A stretch of DNA of 20,678 bases from contig JBFIBB010000033.1 of assembly GCA_041582695.1 (NCBI GenBank), positions 1-20,678 of the forward strand, in the 5' to 3' direction. Below the pieces are notes generated by a model that searched no databases, was not told the DNA's origin, and worked only from the letters and a program-made list of their open reading frames with translations. This document shows, piece after piece, positions 1 through 8,497 of the stretch. This DNA comes from JAWKWH01 sp041582695 (GTDB lineage Bacteria; Pseudomonadota; Alphaproteobacteria; Rhizobiales; Rhizobiaceae). The position numbers were made by a program, and so were the translations under genes. Positions within the stretch are counted from its first letter, which is position 1. Each line of letters begins with the position of its first letter.

Positions 1-785
1 CGGATGCGACAACGGTTGCCGAGCACGGCATCGACAACGCGTCGAAATGGCTCGGCATGCCGGTGCCGGAAGTCTATTCGGCCGAACTGTCCGAGTTCGT
101 TTTCGCGGCCGGAGTGAAGCTGATCGAGACGCTCAAACCGGATTTGATGTATCTGACCACGACGGACTACGTGCAGCACAAGTACAAGCCGGGCGACGCG
201 GAGGCCAATGCTTTCTACGCCATGTTCGACAAATATCTGGCAAAGCTCGATGCGGCCGGGGCAGTGATCGTCGTCACCGCCGACCACGGCATGAAACCGA
301 AACACCTTGCCGATGGTTCCCCCGCCGTCGTCTACGTGCAGGACCTGCTCGATCTGTGGCTCGGCAAGGACGCGGCCCGCGTCATCCTGCCAATCACCGA
401 TCCCTCTGTGGTGCACCATGGCGCGCTCGGATCGTTTGCGACGGCCTACCTGCCCAGCGGAGCCGACCGTGAAGACGTGATCGGGCGGTTGATGGCGACG
501 AGCGGTATCGATCTTGCAATCGGGCGCGAGGAGGCTTGCGAGCGCTTCGAACTTCCGGGCGACCGCATCGGTGACATCGTGATGATCTCGTCGGAGAATC
601 TGGCGATCGGCACGTCGGAACACCGGCACGACCTGGCTGCTCTCAACGAGCCGTTGCGCTCGCATGGCGGGTTGACCGAACAGGAGGTGCCGTTCATCGT
701 CAACCGGAAGCTCGATTTGCCGAACGCGCCTGAGTTGCGCAATTTCGACGCGTTCTTCTATGCCACCATGGCAGCGGCGCGATAG
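1..785 (+). CDS. phnA: Phosphonoacetate hydrolase PhnA (5'-truncated by window edge)
   Basis: The reading frame is open from base 3 and ends at TAG 783-785, giving the last 260 residues of an alkaline-phosphatase-superfamily protein. The N-terminal part, which in this family carries the nucleophilic Thr and one Zn-binding Asp, lies outside the window. Seen here are a DYVQH motif (Asp codon at 165, His at 177), a TADHGM motif (Asp at 282) and RSHGG (His at 663). These match the Asp-x3-His, Asp-His and C-terminal His zinc ligands of the two-zinc phosphonoacetate hydrolases. The enzyme cleaves the C-P bond of phosphonoacetate to acetate and phosphate in the cytoplasm. The next gene, a phosphonoacetaldehyde dehydrogenase, would make its substrate. 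That context favours PhnA over a generic nucleotide pyrophosphatase of the same superfamily. The promoter of this operon is not visible. Confidence 0.9.
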   Translation, partial: DATTVAEHGIDNASKWLGMPVPEVYSAELSEFVFAAGVKLIETLKPDLMYLTTTDYVQHKYKPGDAEANAFYAMFDKYLAKLDAAGAVIVVTADHGMKPKHLADGSPAVVYVQDLLDLWLGKDAARVILPITDPSVVHHGALGSFATAYLPSGADREDVIGRLMATSGIDLAIGREEACERFELPGDRIGDIVMISSENLAIGTSEHRHDLAALNEPLRSHGGLTEQEVPFIVNRKLDLPNAPELRNFDAFFYATMAAAR

Positions 786-797
786 TTGGACCGGACG

Positions 798-2258
798 ATG
801 CTGACAAAGACGAAAACGGAAATCCGCCGCGAGGCGATGCGTATCGGCGGGCGCAAGGTCACCACGGACGATGTGATCGAGGTGCGCTATCCGTATACCA
901 ACGAGGTGGTCGGAACAGTTCCGGCAGGAAAGCGCGAACATGTGCGCGAAGCCTTCGAAATCGCCGCGAACTACAGGCCAAAGCTGACGCGCTACCAGCG
1001 CCGGGAAATTCTGACGAAAACGGCAAACCTTATCGTCGAACGGCGCGAGGAAATCGCAAAATGGCTGACGCTGGAGCTCGGCATCTGCCATCAGCACGCG
1101 CTTTACGAAACCGGCCGGTCATACGACGTTTTCACATTCGCCGGCATGCTGTCGACGCTGGATGACGGGCAGGTCTTTTCCTGCGACCTCACGCCGAACG
1201 GCAAGGAGCGCAAGATCTACACCAAGCGCGAGCCGGTCAGGGCGATTTCGGCGATCACGCCTTTCAACCATCCGCTCAATATGGTGGCGCACAAGATCGC
1301 GCCGGCGATCGCCACCAACAACTGCGTGGTGTGCAAGCCGACCGAACTGACGCCGCTGACGGCGATCACCCTTGCCGACATCCTCTACGAGGCCGGGCTG
1401 CCGCCGCAGATGTTCCAGATCGTCACCGGTTGGCCCGCAGATATCGGCGAGGAAATGATCACCAACGAGAACATCGACATCATCACGTTCACCGGCGGGG
1501 TGAAGGTCGGCAAGATGATAGCCGAGAAGGCCGGCTACAAGCGCCAGGCGCTCGAACTCGGCGGCAACGATCCGCTGATCATCTTGAATGACCTGCCGGA
1601 TGACGATCTGCGCAAGGCCGCCGCAATCGCCGTCGCCGGCGCGACCGGCAATTCGGGCCAGCGCTGCACCGCGGTCAAGCGCATACTGGTGCAGGAGAGC
1701 ATCGCCGACAGGGTCGTGCCGATGATCCTAGAGAATGCGAAGAAGATCAGGTACGGCGACCCGCAGGACCCGGAGACGCAGCTCGGATGCGTGATCCACG
1801 AGGAAGCGGCAAAGACGTTCGAGCGGCGTGTCTACGATGCCGTCAAGCAGGGCGCGAAGGTGCTCTACGATCCGGGCCGGCAGGGCGCGCTGCTGCCGCC
1901 GATTGTGGTCGACCACGTGCCGCACGATTCGGAGCTGGTTTTCGAAGAGACATTCGGACCGATCGTGCCGATCGTGCGCGTACCCGACGACGATGACGCA
2001 TTGATCGCCATTTCCAACTCGACGCCGTTCGGACTGTCAGCTGGCGTGTGCACCAACGACCTGAACCGGATCACCAGATACATCGACGGGCTCGATGTGG
2101 GCACCGTCAACATCTGGGAGCAGCCAGGATATCGCATCGAGATGTCGCCGTTCGGCGGGATCAAGGATTCGGGCAACGGAGTGAAGGAAGGCGTGCTGGA
2201 GGCAATGAAGTTCTTCACCAACGTGAAGACGTACTCTCTGCCCTGGCCGATCAGATAG
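798..2258 (+). CDS. phnY: Phosphonoacetaldehyde dehydrogenase PhnY (aldehyde dehydrogenase family)
   Basis: This is an aldehyde dehydrogenase of 486 residues, normal length for the superfamily. Numbered from the ATG at 798, it has the oxyanion Asn in TPFNHP (about N157), the general base Glu in ALELGGNDP (E253) and the nucleophilic Cys in GNSGQRCTA (C290), so it looks catalytically intact. The family oxidises aldehydes with NAD(P)+. Its position directly behind phnA points to phosphonoacetaldehyde oxidised to phosphonoacetate, as in the PhnW-PhnY-PhnA route known from Sinorhizobium meliloti. The frame also allows a TTG start at 786, immediately after the phnA stop. I prefer ATG 798; neither has a strong Shine-Dalgarno sequence, which suits translational coupling to phnA. 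The substrate assignment rests mainly on context; a related aldehyde dehydrogenase such as succinate-semialdehyde dehydrogenase is the alternative. Confidence 0.88.
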   Translation: MLTKTKTEIRREAMRIGGRKVTTDDVIEVRYPYTNEVVGTVPAGKREHVREAFEIAANYRPKLTRYQRREILTKTANLIVERREEIAKWLTLELGICHQHALYETGRSYDVFTFAGMLSTLDDGQVFSCDLTPNGKERKIYTKREPVRAISAITPFNHPLNMVAHKIAPAIATNNCVVCKPTELTPLTAITLADILYEAGLPPQMFQIVTGWPADIGEEMITNENIDIITFTGGVKVGKMIAEKAGYKRQALELGGNDPLIILNDLPDDDLRKAAAIAVAGATGNSGQRCTAVKRILVQESIADRVVPMILENAKKIRYGDPQDPETQLGCVIHEEAAKTFERRVYDAVKQGAKVLYDPGRQGALLPPIVVDHVPHDSELVFEETFGPIVPIVRVPDDDDALIAISNSTPFGLSAGVCTNDLNRITRYIDGLDVGTVNIWEQPGYRIEMSPFGGIKDSGNGVKEGVLEAMKFFTNVKTYSLPWPIR

Positions 2259-2263
2259 CAAAC

Positions 2264-3625
2264 ATGTCGGGCCGCATGCAGGCGCATACCGAAGGCGAGG
2301 CCAATACCTCGGACGAGCGCGGCGCATGGACCGCCCGGCAGAAACGGCCGGAAACGGCCGCGCTGATCGAACGCGATTCGCAAGCCTTCCTGCATCAGAG
2401 CCTGTCGACGCCGGTGATGGGAACGGTGAAGAAAGCCGAAGGGATCTGGATCGAGGATCACGACGGCAACCGCTACATGGATTTCCACGGCAACTCCGTC
2501 CACCATATCGGCTACGGACATCCGCGGCTAACAGCAGCGATCAAGCGGCAGATCGACGATTTGTCGTTCTCGCCGCGGCGCTACACGAATGAAGCGTCCG
2601 TCGAACTCGCCGAAAAGCTCGGGAAAATCGCGCCGGGCGATCTGTCGAAAGTGCTGTTCACCACCGGCGGCTCGGACGCCAACGAGGTGGCGCTGAAAAT
2701 CGCGCGCGCCGCGACCGGGCGGTTCAAGACCGTGTCTTTCTGGGACGCTTTCCACGGCGCCGGTTTCGGCGCTTCGTCGGTCGGCGGCGAGGCGACATTT
2801 CGGTCGCGTATCGCTGGACCGCTTGTGCCGGGCGCAGAACATGTCGCGCCGTTCGCCTGCTACCGTTGCCCTTATGGCCATTCGGGACCGGATGTGTGCG
2901 AACTGGCCTGCGCGAGCATGGTGCGATACGTGCTGGAGCGCGAAGGCGATGTCGCCGCGGTGATCGCCGAGCCGATGCGCGCGGTGCCGCATGTGCCGCC
3001 TCACGGTTTCTGGAAGGCGGTTCGGCAGGCCTGCAATGAAACGGGAGCGCTATTGATTTTCGACGAAATCCCGACCGGGCTCGGCAAGACCGGCAAGTTC
3101 TTCGCTTTCGAACACGACGAGGCTGTTCCCGACATCGTCACGCTCGGCAAGGCGCTTGGCGGCGGCGTACTGCCGATTGCCGCCGTGGTTGCCAATCGCG
3201 ATCTCGACGTCTGCGGCGATTTCGCCATCGGCCATTACACGCATGAGAAAAACCCGGTGACGGCGCGGGCGGCGCTGACGACCTTGCAAATCATAGAAGA
3301 GGAGGGACTGGTCGAGCGGGCCGCAGAGATCGGGAAGATTGCGCTTGAGCGGCTTGCCGATTTCGCGCAGTCCTCGGCAATCGTTGGCGAGGTTCGCGGC
3401 AGGGGCGCCCTGTTCGGGGTGGAAATCGTCTCCAACCGCGAGACCAGGGAGCCGGGCAACCATCTGGCCGAAAAAATCTTCTATCGCTGTCTCGACGCGG
3501 GCCTGAGCTTCAAGATCTCGCAAGGTTGCGTACTGACCCTGTCGCCGCCGATGACGATTGCGCGAGACGACCTCGACCGGGCATTGGGCATCGTCGAGGC
3601 GGCTATCGCGGAATGCGCCCAATGA
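2264..3625 (+). CDS. pbfA: Class III PLP enzyme, probable (R)-1-hydroxy-2-aminoethylphosphonate ammonia-lyase PbfA
   Basis: This 453-residue protein has the class III (ornithine/omega-aminotransferase) fold type I pattern. It shows a GGSDANEVALK phosphate-binding region near 135-145, the PLP-ring Asp in IFDEIPTG (D267) and the Schiff-base Lys in TLGKALGGG (K296). Class III proteins linked to phnA/phnY/phnX genes include PbfA, which eliminates ammonia from (R)-1-hydroxy-2-aminoethylphosphonate to give phosphonoacetaldehyde. The normal 2-aminoethylphosphonate transaminase, PhnW, is class V, so this is not PhnW. The product would feed PhnY and then PhnA. A Cys cluster (C199, C202, C212, C216) is present. 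The ATG at 2264 follows the phnY stop by 5 bases; ATG 2276 is an alternative. The fold is certain; the lyase call rests on operon context and could instead be a transaminase. Confidence 0.75.
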   Translation: MSGRMQAHTEGEANTSDERGAWTARQKRPETAALIERDSQAFLHQSLSTPVMGTVKKAEGIWIEDHDGNRYMDFHGNSVHHIGYGHPRLTAAIKRQIDDLSFSPRRYTNEASVELAEKLGKIAPGDLSKVLFTTGGSDANEVALKIARAATGRFKTVSFWDAFHGAGFGASSVGGEATFRSRIAGPLVPGAEHVAPFACYRCPYGHSGPDVCELACASMVRYVLEREGDVAAVIAEPMRAVPHVPPHGFWKAVRQACNETGALLIFDEIPTGLGKTGKFFAFEHDEAVPDIVTLGKALGGGVLPIAAVVANRDLDVCGDFAIGHYTHEKNPVTARAALTTLQIIEEEGLVERAAEIGKIALERLADFAQSSAIVGEVRGRGALFGVEIVSNRETREPGNHLAEKIFYRCLDAGLSFKISQGCVLTLSPPMTIARDDLDRALGIVEAAIAECAQ

Positions 3626-3656
3626 GACGCCAGACCGGCGGGCGCGGCTGACACGC

Positions 3657-4505
3657 ATGGGAGAACACGGCGGGATAGCGCTGTCGCTTGTGCTGGTCGC
3701 CGCACTGCTTCATGCCACATGGAATGCCATGATCAAGGGTACCGGCGAGCGAACGCTGGTGCTCGGCCTGATCTCGGTCGGCCATGTCGGTCTCGGGGTC
3801 GTGCTGATGGCTTTGTTCGCACCACCCGCGAGCGCCAGTTGGATCTTCATCGCGCTTTCGACCTTCATCCATTGGTTCTACTACTGGTTTCTGCTCGTCT
3901 CCTACCGGCTCGGCGATCTCAGCCAGGTCTATCCGGTGGCGCGCGGCATCGCGCCGCTTCTGGTTACCGCCGGCGCATTCCTTTTCGCCGGCGAAGTTCC
4001 CGCGCCCGTGGCGGTGGCCGGCATCGTGGCGGTTTCGTTCGGCATCATGATCCTGATGTGGAGCACGAACCGCGACCGGACGGGCCTCGGAGCGCTGACA
4101 GCGGCGCTTGCGACCGGCTCGATGATCGCGTCATATTCGGTGGTAGACGGGCTTGGGGTGCGCGCCGCGGTGAGCCCGCTCGGTTATATCGGCTGGCTAT
4201 TCTTTTTCGAGGGGCTGGTCGCCTTCTTCATTTTCTGGCGCGAGCGCCACAAGCTGCAGGCATTGCCGGCAGCAACCTACAAGACCGGCTTGGCAGGCGG
4301 CCTATTTTCGGCGACCGCCTACGGTCTTGTCATCTACGCGAAGACACTTGCGCCGCTGGGCGCGATTTCGGCCGTGCGGGAATCGAGCGTCATCATCGCC
4401 GCGCTGATCGGCGTGATCTGGCTCGGCGAGCGGCCGTGGCGGCTGCGCGTCATAGCCGCGATAATTGTGGCAGGCGGCATTCTGACCCTTGCATTGCTCG
4501 GCTGA
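3657..4505 (+). CDS. EamA/DMT-superfamily transporter
   Basis: This is a 282-residue, highly hydrophobic protein with about ten predicted membrane segments in two homologous halves, typical of EamA drug/metabolite transporters of the inner membrane. The first segment begins at ALSLVLVAALLHATWNAMIKG and the last covers the C-terminal AAIIVAGGILTLALLG. A conserved pattern near the end of the second half (LGAISAVRESSVIIAALIG, then LGERP) is characteristic of the EamA repeat. The frame is open upstream into pbfA, but the first sensible start is ATG 3657, 31 bases after the pbfA stop. It sits between pbfA and ridA in the same orientation, so it probably belongs to the phosphonate operon. Its substrate is unknown; moving an amino-phosphonate or an amine by-product is a guess. 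Confidence 0.85.
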   Translation: MGEHGGIALSLVLVAALLHATWNAMIKGTGERTLVLGLISVGHVGLGVVLMALFAPPASASWIFIALSTFIHWFYYWFLLVSYRLGDLSQVYPVARGIAPLLVTAGAFLFAGEVPAPVAVAGIVAVSFGIMILMWSTNRDRTGLGALTAALATGSMIASYSVVDGLGVRAAVSPLGYIGWLFFFEGLVAFFIFWRERHKLQALPAATYKTGLAGGLFSATAYGLVIYAKTLAPLGAISAVRESSVIIAALIGVIWLGERPWRLRVIAAIIVAGGILTLALLG

Positions 4506-4553
4506 AACGCCGATTGAGTCGCCAGAAGCAAATCTTCCCGTGGGAAACAGCAA

Positions 4554-4901
4554 ATGACCGCAATCGAAAGAAGGCACACTAACCGGCGCATGAGCCAGAT
4601 CGTCATTCACGGCGACACGATTTATCTGGCGGGGCAGGTAGGAACCGTCCACCAGACGGTGACCGAACAGACGCAGGAGATTCTGGGAAAGATCGATGCG
4701 CTTCTTGCGGAGGCCGGCAGCGACAAGACGAAAATCCTGCGCGCCGACATCTGGCTCGATGACATGCGCGACTTTGCCGAGATGAACGCGGTCTGGGACG
4801 CCTGGGTGCCGGAGGGTCATACACCGGCCCGCGCTTGCGGCTCGGCGCATCTGGCCGCTCCCGGCTACAAGGTCGAAATCCTTGTCGTGGCGGCGAAATA
4901 G
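4554..4901 (+). CDS. RidA/YjgF-family enamine/imine deaminase
   Basis: This is a 115-residue protein covering the whole RidA fold. RidA enzymes hydrolyse reactive enamine/imine intermediates released by PLP enzymes, usually as trimers in the cytoplasm. The key residues are kept: R93 in HTPARACG and E108 in YKVEIL are spaced 15 apart, like R105 and E120 of E. coli RidA, and C95 matches its C107. It should therefore be an active deaminase rather than one of the Rid subgroups lacking the Arg. The start at 4554 has a GGGAAA stretch a few bases upstream. A second Met (residue 13) lies nearer the usual family N terminus, so the true start may be 4590. It ends the phosphonate operon and faces the convergent exporter genes, leaving only 17 bases between the stops. 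Confidence 0.88.
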   Translation: MTAIERRHTNRRMSQIVIHGDTIYLAGQVGTVHQTVTEQTQEILGKIDALLAEAGSDKTKILRADIWLDDMRDFAEMNAVWDAWVPEGHTPARACGSAHLAAPGYKVEILVVAAK

Positions 4902-4918
4902 GTATCCGCCATTCTTCC

Positions 4919-6124
4919 TCAACCGCCGTTTCGCTGCGCGATCAGGCTCCCGTCCGACAGTATGTCACTGGGGTGCAGGACGACGATGTCCCCGGCGGAA
5001 AGACCGGATTTGACCTCTGCGGTCTTGTCGTTGAGATTGCCAATCCCGACCGGGGTTAACTGGCAACGGCTGTCTACGACCCGGAATACGGCCCAGACGC
5101 CGTTGTTGCGGAACAGGGCAGCAATCGGCACCTGGAGCGCATTGTCGGCGCTCCAGATGGCGAGGCGCGCGAAGACGCGGTAGCCATGGCCCAGAAGCGG
5201 TTCCGGCTTCGCGAGGTCGAGAACGGCATTCACGCGCTGTTCTTCGATGCCGAGCGCCGAGATTTTGGTGAAGGCGGATGGATCGACGCGGCGGACGACT
5301 GCATCCAGATCGCGGTCGCCGCCCCACTCGGTTATCTGGACCTTCAGTCCCGGGCGAATTCGCACCGCGTCCTCGGACAACAGATCAACGGCGATTTCCA
5401 GATCGCGCGGGTCGCCGACAGTGGCCAGCGGCGTGCCTGCGGTTACGGCCTGTTCGCTCTTGACTTCGACCGATAGCACAACGCCATCGATCGGCGCCGT
5501 CACCTCAACGCAGCAATTGCGGCCCGGGAAGTCGAGAAATTCGTCGCCGGGCCTGGTCAGCCGCGCCTTGGCGCTGTTGAGTTCGGCCTGGCGCTGGCGG
5601 ATGCGGGCCTCGGTCGTCTTTACCTGGGCCTCCTGCAGCGCGACCTCGGTCGTCGCCCGCTGCATTTCCCGTTCGGATACGATGTTGGAGCCAAACAGGC
5701 GCGTGGCGCGGTCGAGATCGGCGCGTGCAAGCTCGAGCGCCGCAAGCGCGCGCTGGTGCTCCAGTTCGGCCTGCGCGACGGCGGAGCGGGCGGCTTCGAT
5801 CGCGGCCAGAAGCTCGATTTCTGTGCGCTTGTCGATCAGCGGCGGGTCCGGCGGGCGAATGGAGGCGACGACGGTCTTGTTGGCCACAACCTGATCGCCT
5901 TCCTCGAGGGATGTCCTGTCCACCTGCCCGGCGATCGGAGCCGATACGGTATATACGTTGCGGACGCGGGTGACGCCTTCCTGGTCAATGGTCACCGTCA
6001 TCGGTCCTTCGGCTACCGTTGCCGTATCGACGAGAGCCGGTTGCTCGCGCAGTGCAACATAAATGCCGGCGGCGAGGACTGCCGCAAGCGACACGAAACC
6101 GAGCCATTTGGCGAGTCCTTTCAT
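4919..6124 (-). CDS. HlyD/MacA-type periplasmic adaptor protein
   Basis: This 401-residue protein is a membrane-fusion adaptor. It begins with a single membrane anchor (about residues 7-25, LGFVSLAAVLAAGIYVAL). A first half of the lipoyl/biotinyl-like domain follows (SAPIAGQVDR near 60-70), then a long Ala/Glu/Arg-rich alpha-helical hairpin (about 100-195), then the second lipoyl half (TAPIDGVVLSVEV) and beta-barrel domains. Such adaptors connect an inner-membrane transporter to periplasmic or outer-membrane partners. The ATG lies 4 bases after the permease stop, so it is the third gene of a coupled ATPase-permease-adaptor operon. A Cys pair in GRNCCVEV just before the second lipoyl half is unusual for a periplasmic adaptor. 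No outer-membrane TolC-type gene is in the window. Substrate unknown. Confidence 0.88.
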   Translation of the reverse strand: MKGLAKWLGFVSLAAVLAAGIYVALREQPALVDTATVAEGPMTVTIDQEGVTRVRNVYTVSAPIAGQVDRTSLEEGDQVVANKTVVASIRPPDPPLIDKRTEIELLAAIEAARSAVAQAELEHQRALAALELARADLDRATRLFGSNIVSEREMQRATTEVALQEAQVKTTEARIRQRQAELNSAKARLTRPGDEFLDFPGRNCCVEVTAPIDGVVLSVEVKSEQAVTAGTPLATVGDPRDLEIAVDLLSEDAVRIRPGLKVQITEWGGDRDLDAVVRRVDPSAFTKISALGIEEQRVNAVLDLAKPEPLLGHGYRVFARLAIWSADNALQVPIAALFRNNGVWAVFRVVDSRCQLTPVGIGNLNDKTAEVKSGLSAGDIVVLHPSDILSDGSLIAQRNGG

Positions 6125-6128
6125 CGCC

Positions 6129-8492
6129 TTACTCCCTTGTCTTCAAGACACTGACGAGATCGAACCTGTCGATGCGGCGGCGCGCGATCATCGCGGTCAT
6201 CACCCCGGCGGCAACCACCACGAGGCTTGCCCGGGCGAATGTGGCCGGTTCGACGACAAACGGCACGCGGAAAAGATCGCTTTCGAAACCGTGAATGACA
6301 GACCAGGCGAAACCGTAGCCGAGCAGCCAGCCCAACGGTTGCGCGAGCGCGATGATGACGCCGAGTTCGATCAGCAGAACGGACGATACTTCGGCGCGCG
6401 TGAAGCCGAGAACGCGCAGGCTGGCGAGCTCGCGCGCCCGTTCGGCAAGCTGGATGCGCGCCGAATTGTATACGACGCCGAACGTGATGATCACCGCCAG
6501 CCCGATATAGACCGAGGTCATGATCGAGATGTTCTGTTCGATGATCTCCCTGAACTTTTCCAGCGTGTTGTCGAGAAAGGAGAAGGATGCGATGGCCGGA
6601 GTCGTCTTCAGAACCGCGTACATCCGATCGATCTGGTTGGCGTCTATCGACACGCGCGCGCCGGAAACCCGCCTGCCGTCGCCAACCAGCCGGTCGAGCG
6701 CGCCGATTTCCATGTACGCGCCAAGACCGATCAGACTCTGGATGATGCCGACGACCGGAACGTCGACGGTACGGCCGCCATGCAGAAGCAGTTCGACGGA
6801 AACGATGTCGCCGGGACGCAAATCCAGTTTGCCGGCGACGCGATGGGGTATGAGCATGCCGGCATCCGGAAGACGTACAGGCAGGGAATCCTCGCTCAGT
6901 ACACGGCCGAGATCACCATCGGCGGGCAGGGCGGATATTTCCAGTTTCACCTCGCGATGACCGTTGGTCATCTTGACCGGCGTCGACCGGAAGGGCTCCA
7001 CGCGGAGAACGCCGGGCAGGGCGGCGATATCCGTCACAACGTTACGGTCATGAGTGGTGGCAAACGAGACGATCGCGTTTTCCCGTTCGCCCTGAAAAAA
7101 CACTGTGTCGATCATGACGTCCAGGGAGTCGAACATGAACAGGGCAGTCGTGAGAATCGCCACGGAGAAGGATGTGCCGAGCGCGGTTGTCGCCGTGCGG
7201 ACAGGCCGGCGAACGAGATGGCGCAAGGCCATTGTCGCCGTCTGTGACAACAGATTGATATGCGCGCCGAACCCTCCCAGCAGCCGCCGGTAACGAATTG
7301 GCGCGGCCGGACGCATCGCGACAGCCGGCGGCAGCGTCGTCACCGACCAGATCGCCTTGGCGGCGCCGGCTAACGCGGCGAGCGCGGTGATGCCTCCGGC
7401 CAGGGCATAGAGATCGGGGCTTTCGCGGAATATCAGGTACGGAAATGTGAAGAAATCGCCATACAGTTTCGTGAGGCCGCGCCCGAGCCATGCGCCGGCT
7501 GCGGAACCGATGACGAGGCCGATCGCGGCGATCACAAGCACCAGCTTCGCGTAGTGGGTGGCTATCGCCGCCTCGCCGTATCCAACCGCCTTGAACAGGC
7601 CGATCTGTTCGCGCTCGAGCGACACCAGGCGGGAGAGGATCATGTTGACCAGAAACGCGGAGACAAACAGGAAGATCGGCGGAATGACCAGAGCCATCGA
7701 GCGGAGCTGCAACAGTTCGTTGTCAAGGAAAGCGTTGCTGATCTGGTCCTTGCGCTCGATGGCGCCGCGGCTCCCGTAAGGTTTCAGCAGCCGGTCGATT
7801 TCATCGATGATGGCGGGAAACGCGGAATGATCGTTGACGGCTAGCGAAATGGAATTGAAAGCGCCTTTCATGTCGTAGATGCCTTCAAGCGCCGGGCGCG
7901 GCATGAACATCACGCCGAACCGCCGCTCGTCTGGCATCAGGTCGCCGGGAGCGAGCGCATAGATGTATTCGGGCGATAGAACTACCCCCGTAATCCGCAG
8001 ATGCCTTCGCTTGCCGTTGATAAGGGCGTCGAAACCGTCGCCGGGAGCGAGCGCATGCGCCTTGGCGAATTTCTCCACGATGGCAACCTCATCAGTCCTG
8101 CCGACGGCGGGAAGCCGGCCCTGTCTCAGATATGGCTTGTTGAGGCGCGGTTCCCCGATTGCTGGAATTGAGATCACGATGCCGGTTGCGGGTTCGCGCA
8201 TCCCTTGCATGTCCAAGACCAGAGGCTGCACGATCCTGAAATCGGCAGCGGCGACGCCGGGTATGGACTCTATGCGGGAGGCGAGACGCAACGGCGCGCG
8301 GGTAACAGTGGCGAAAATGTCGGCGAAATCCTGACGCTGATAGAAGGTAGCGCGGGTCTCTTCCAGAGAGCGGTAGGCGCCGACCGCCAAGACGATCGTC
8401 GCGACGCCGCAGGCCATAACCATTGCGACGGCGAAGACCTGTGCCCAAAGACGCCTGATGTCGCGCACTATCTTTCGGTCGAGGACCCGCAT
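6129..8492 (-). CDS. ABC transporter permease with two FtsX domains
   Basis: This large inner-membrane permease has 787 residues from ATG 8492. There is an N-terminal membrane segment (about 16-40, LWAQVFAVAMVMACGVATIV), a periplasmic domain, and a first FtsX block of three segments beginning with IPPIFLFVSAFLVNMILSRL. A central segment follows, then a second periplasmic domain and a C-terminal FtsX block (VYIGLAVIITFGVVYNSARI onward). This doubled layout matches large MacB-superfamily permeases that perform mechanotransmission or export rather than classic substrate import. The frame extends to a TTG at 8504 that would overlap the ATPase stop. I chose the ATG at 8492, 5 bases after that stop. 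Together with the upstream ATPase and downstream adaptor it should form one exporter. The substrate cannot be read from the sequence. Confidence 0.88.
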   Translation of the reverse strand: MRVLDRKIVRDIRRLWAQVFAVAMVMACGVATIVLAVGAYRSLEETRATFYQRQDFADIFATVTRAPLRLASRIESIPGVAAADFRIVQPLVLDMQGMREPATGIVISIPAIGEPRLNKPYLRQGRLPAVGRTDEVAIVEKFAKAHALAPGDGFDALINGKRRHLRITGVVLSPEYIYALAPGDLMPDERRFGVMFMPRPALEGIYDMKGAFNSISLAVNDHSAFPAIIDEIDRLLKPYGSRGAIERKDQISNAFLDNELLQLRSMALVIPPIFLFVSAFLVNMILSRLVSLEREQIGLFKAVGYGEAAIATHYAKLVLVIAAIGLVIGSAAGAWLGRGLTKLYGDFFTFPYLIFRESPDLYALAGGITALAALAGAAKAIWSVTTLPPAVAMRPAAPIRYRRLLGGFGAHINLLSQTATMALRHLVRRPVRTATTALGTSFSVAILTTALFMFDSLDVMIDTVFFQGERENAIVSFATTHDRNVVTDIAALPGVLRVEPFRSTPVKMTNGHREVKLEISALPADGDLGRVLSEDSLPVRLPDAGMLIPHRVAGKLDLRPGDIVSVELLLHGGRTVDVPVVGIIQSLIGLGAYMEIGALDRLVGDGRRVSGARVSIDANQIDRMYAVLKTTPAIASFSFLDNTLEKFREIIEQNISIMTSVYIGLAVIITFGVVYNSARIQLAERARELASLRVLGFTRAEVSSVLLIELGVIIALAQPLGWLLGYGFAWSVIHGFESDLFRVPFVVEPATFARASLVVVAAGVMTAMIARRRIDRFDLVSVLKTRE

Positions 8493-8497
8493 CGAAG

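Noticed and set aside
3558..3656. N-terminal extension of the EamA transporter into pbfA
   Set aside because: The extra 33 residues are polar and Arg-rich, overlap the end of pbfA and do not resemble the family N terminus. ATG 3657 leads directly into the first membrane segment.
4889..4910. GGCGG...CCGCC inverted repeat between the converging ridA and adaptor genes, as a bidirectional terminator
   Set aside because: The stem is only 5 bp with a 12-base loop and no clear T-run follows, so chance is likely in this GC-rich sequence.
6063..7247. 394-codon open frame on the plus strand across the adaptor/permease junction
   Set aside because: Charged, low-hydrophobicity shadow frame opposite two convincing exporter genes.
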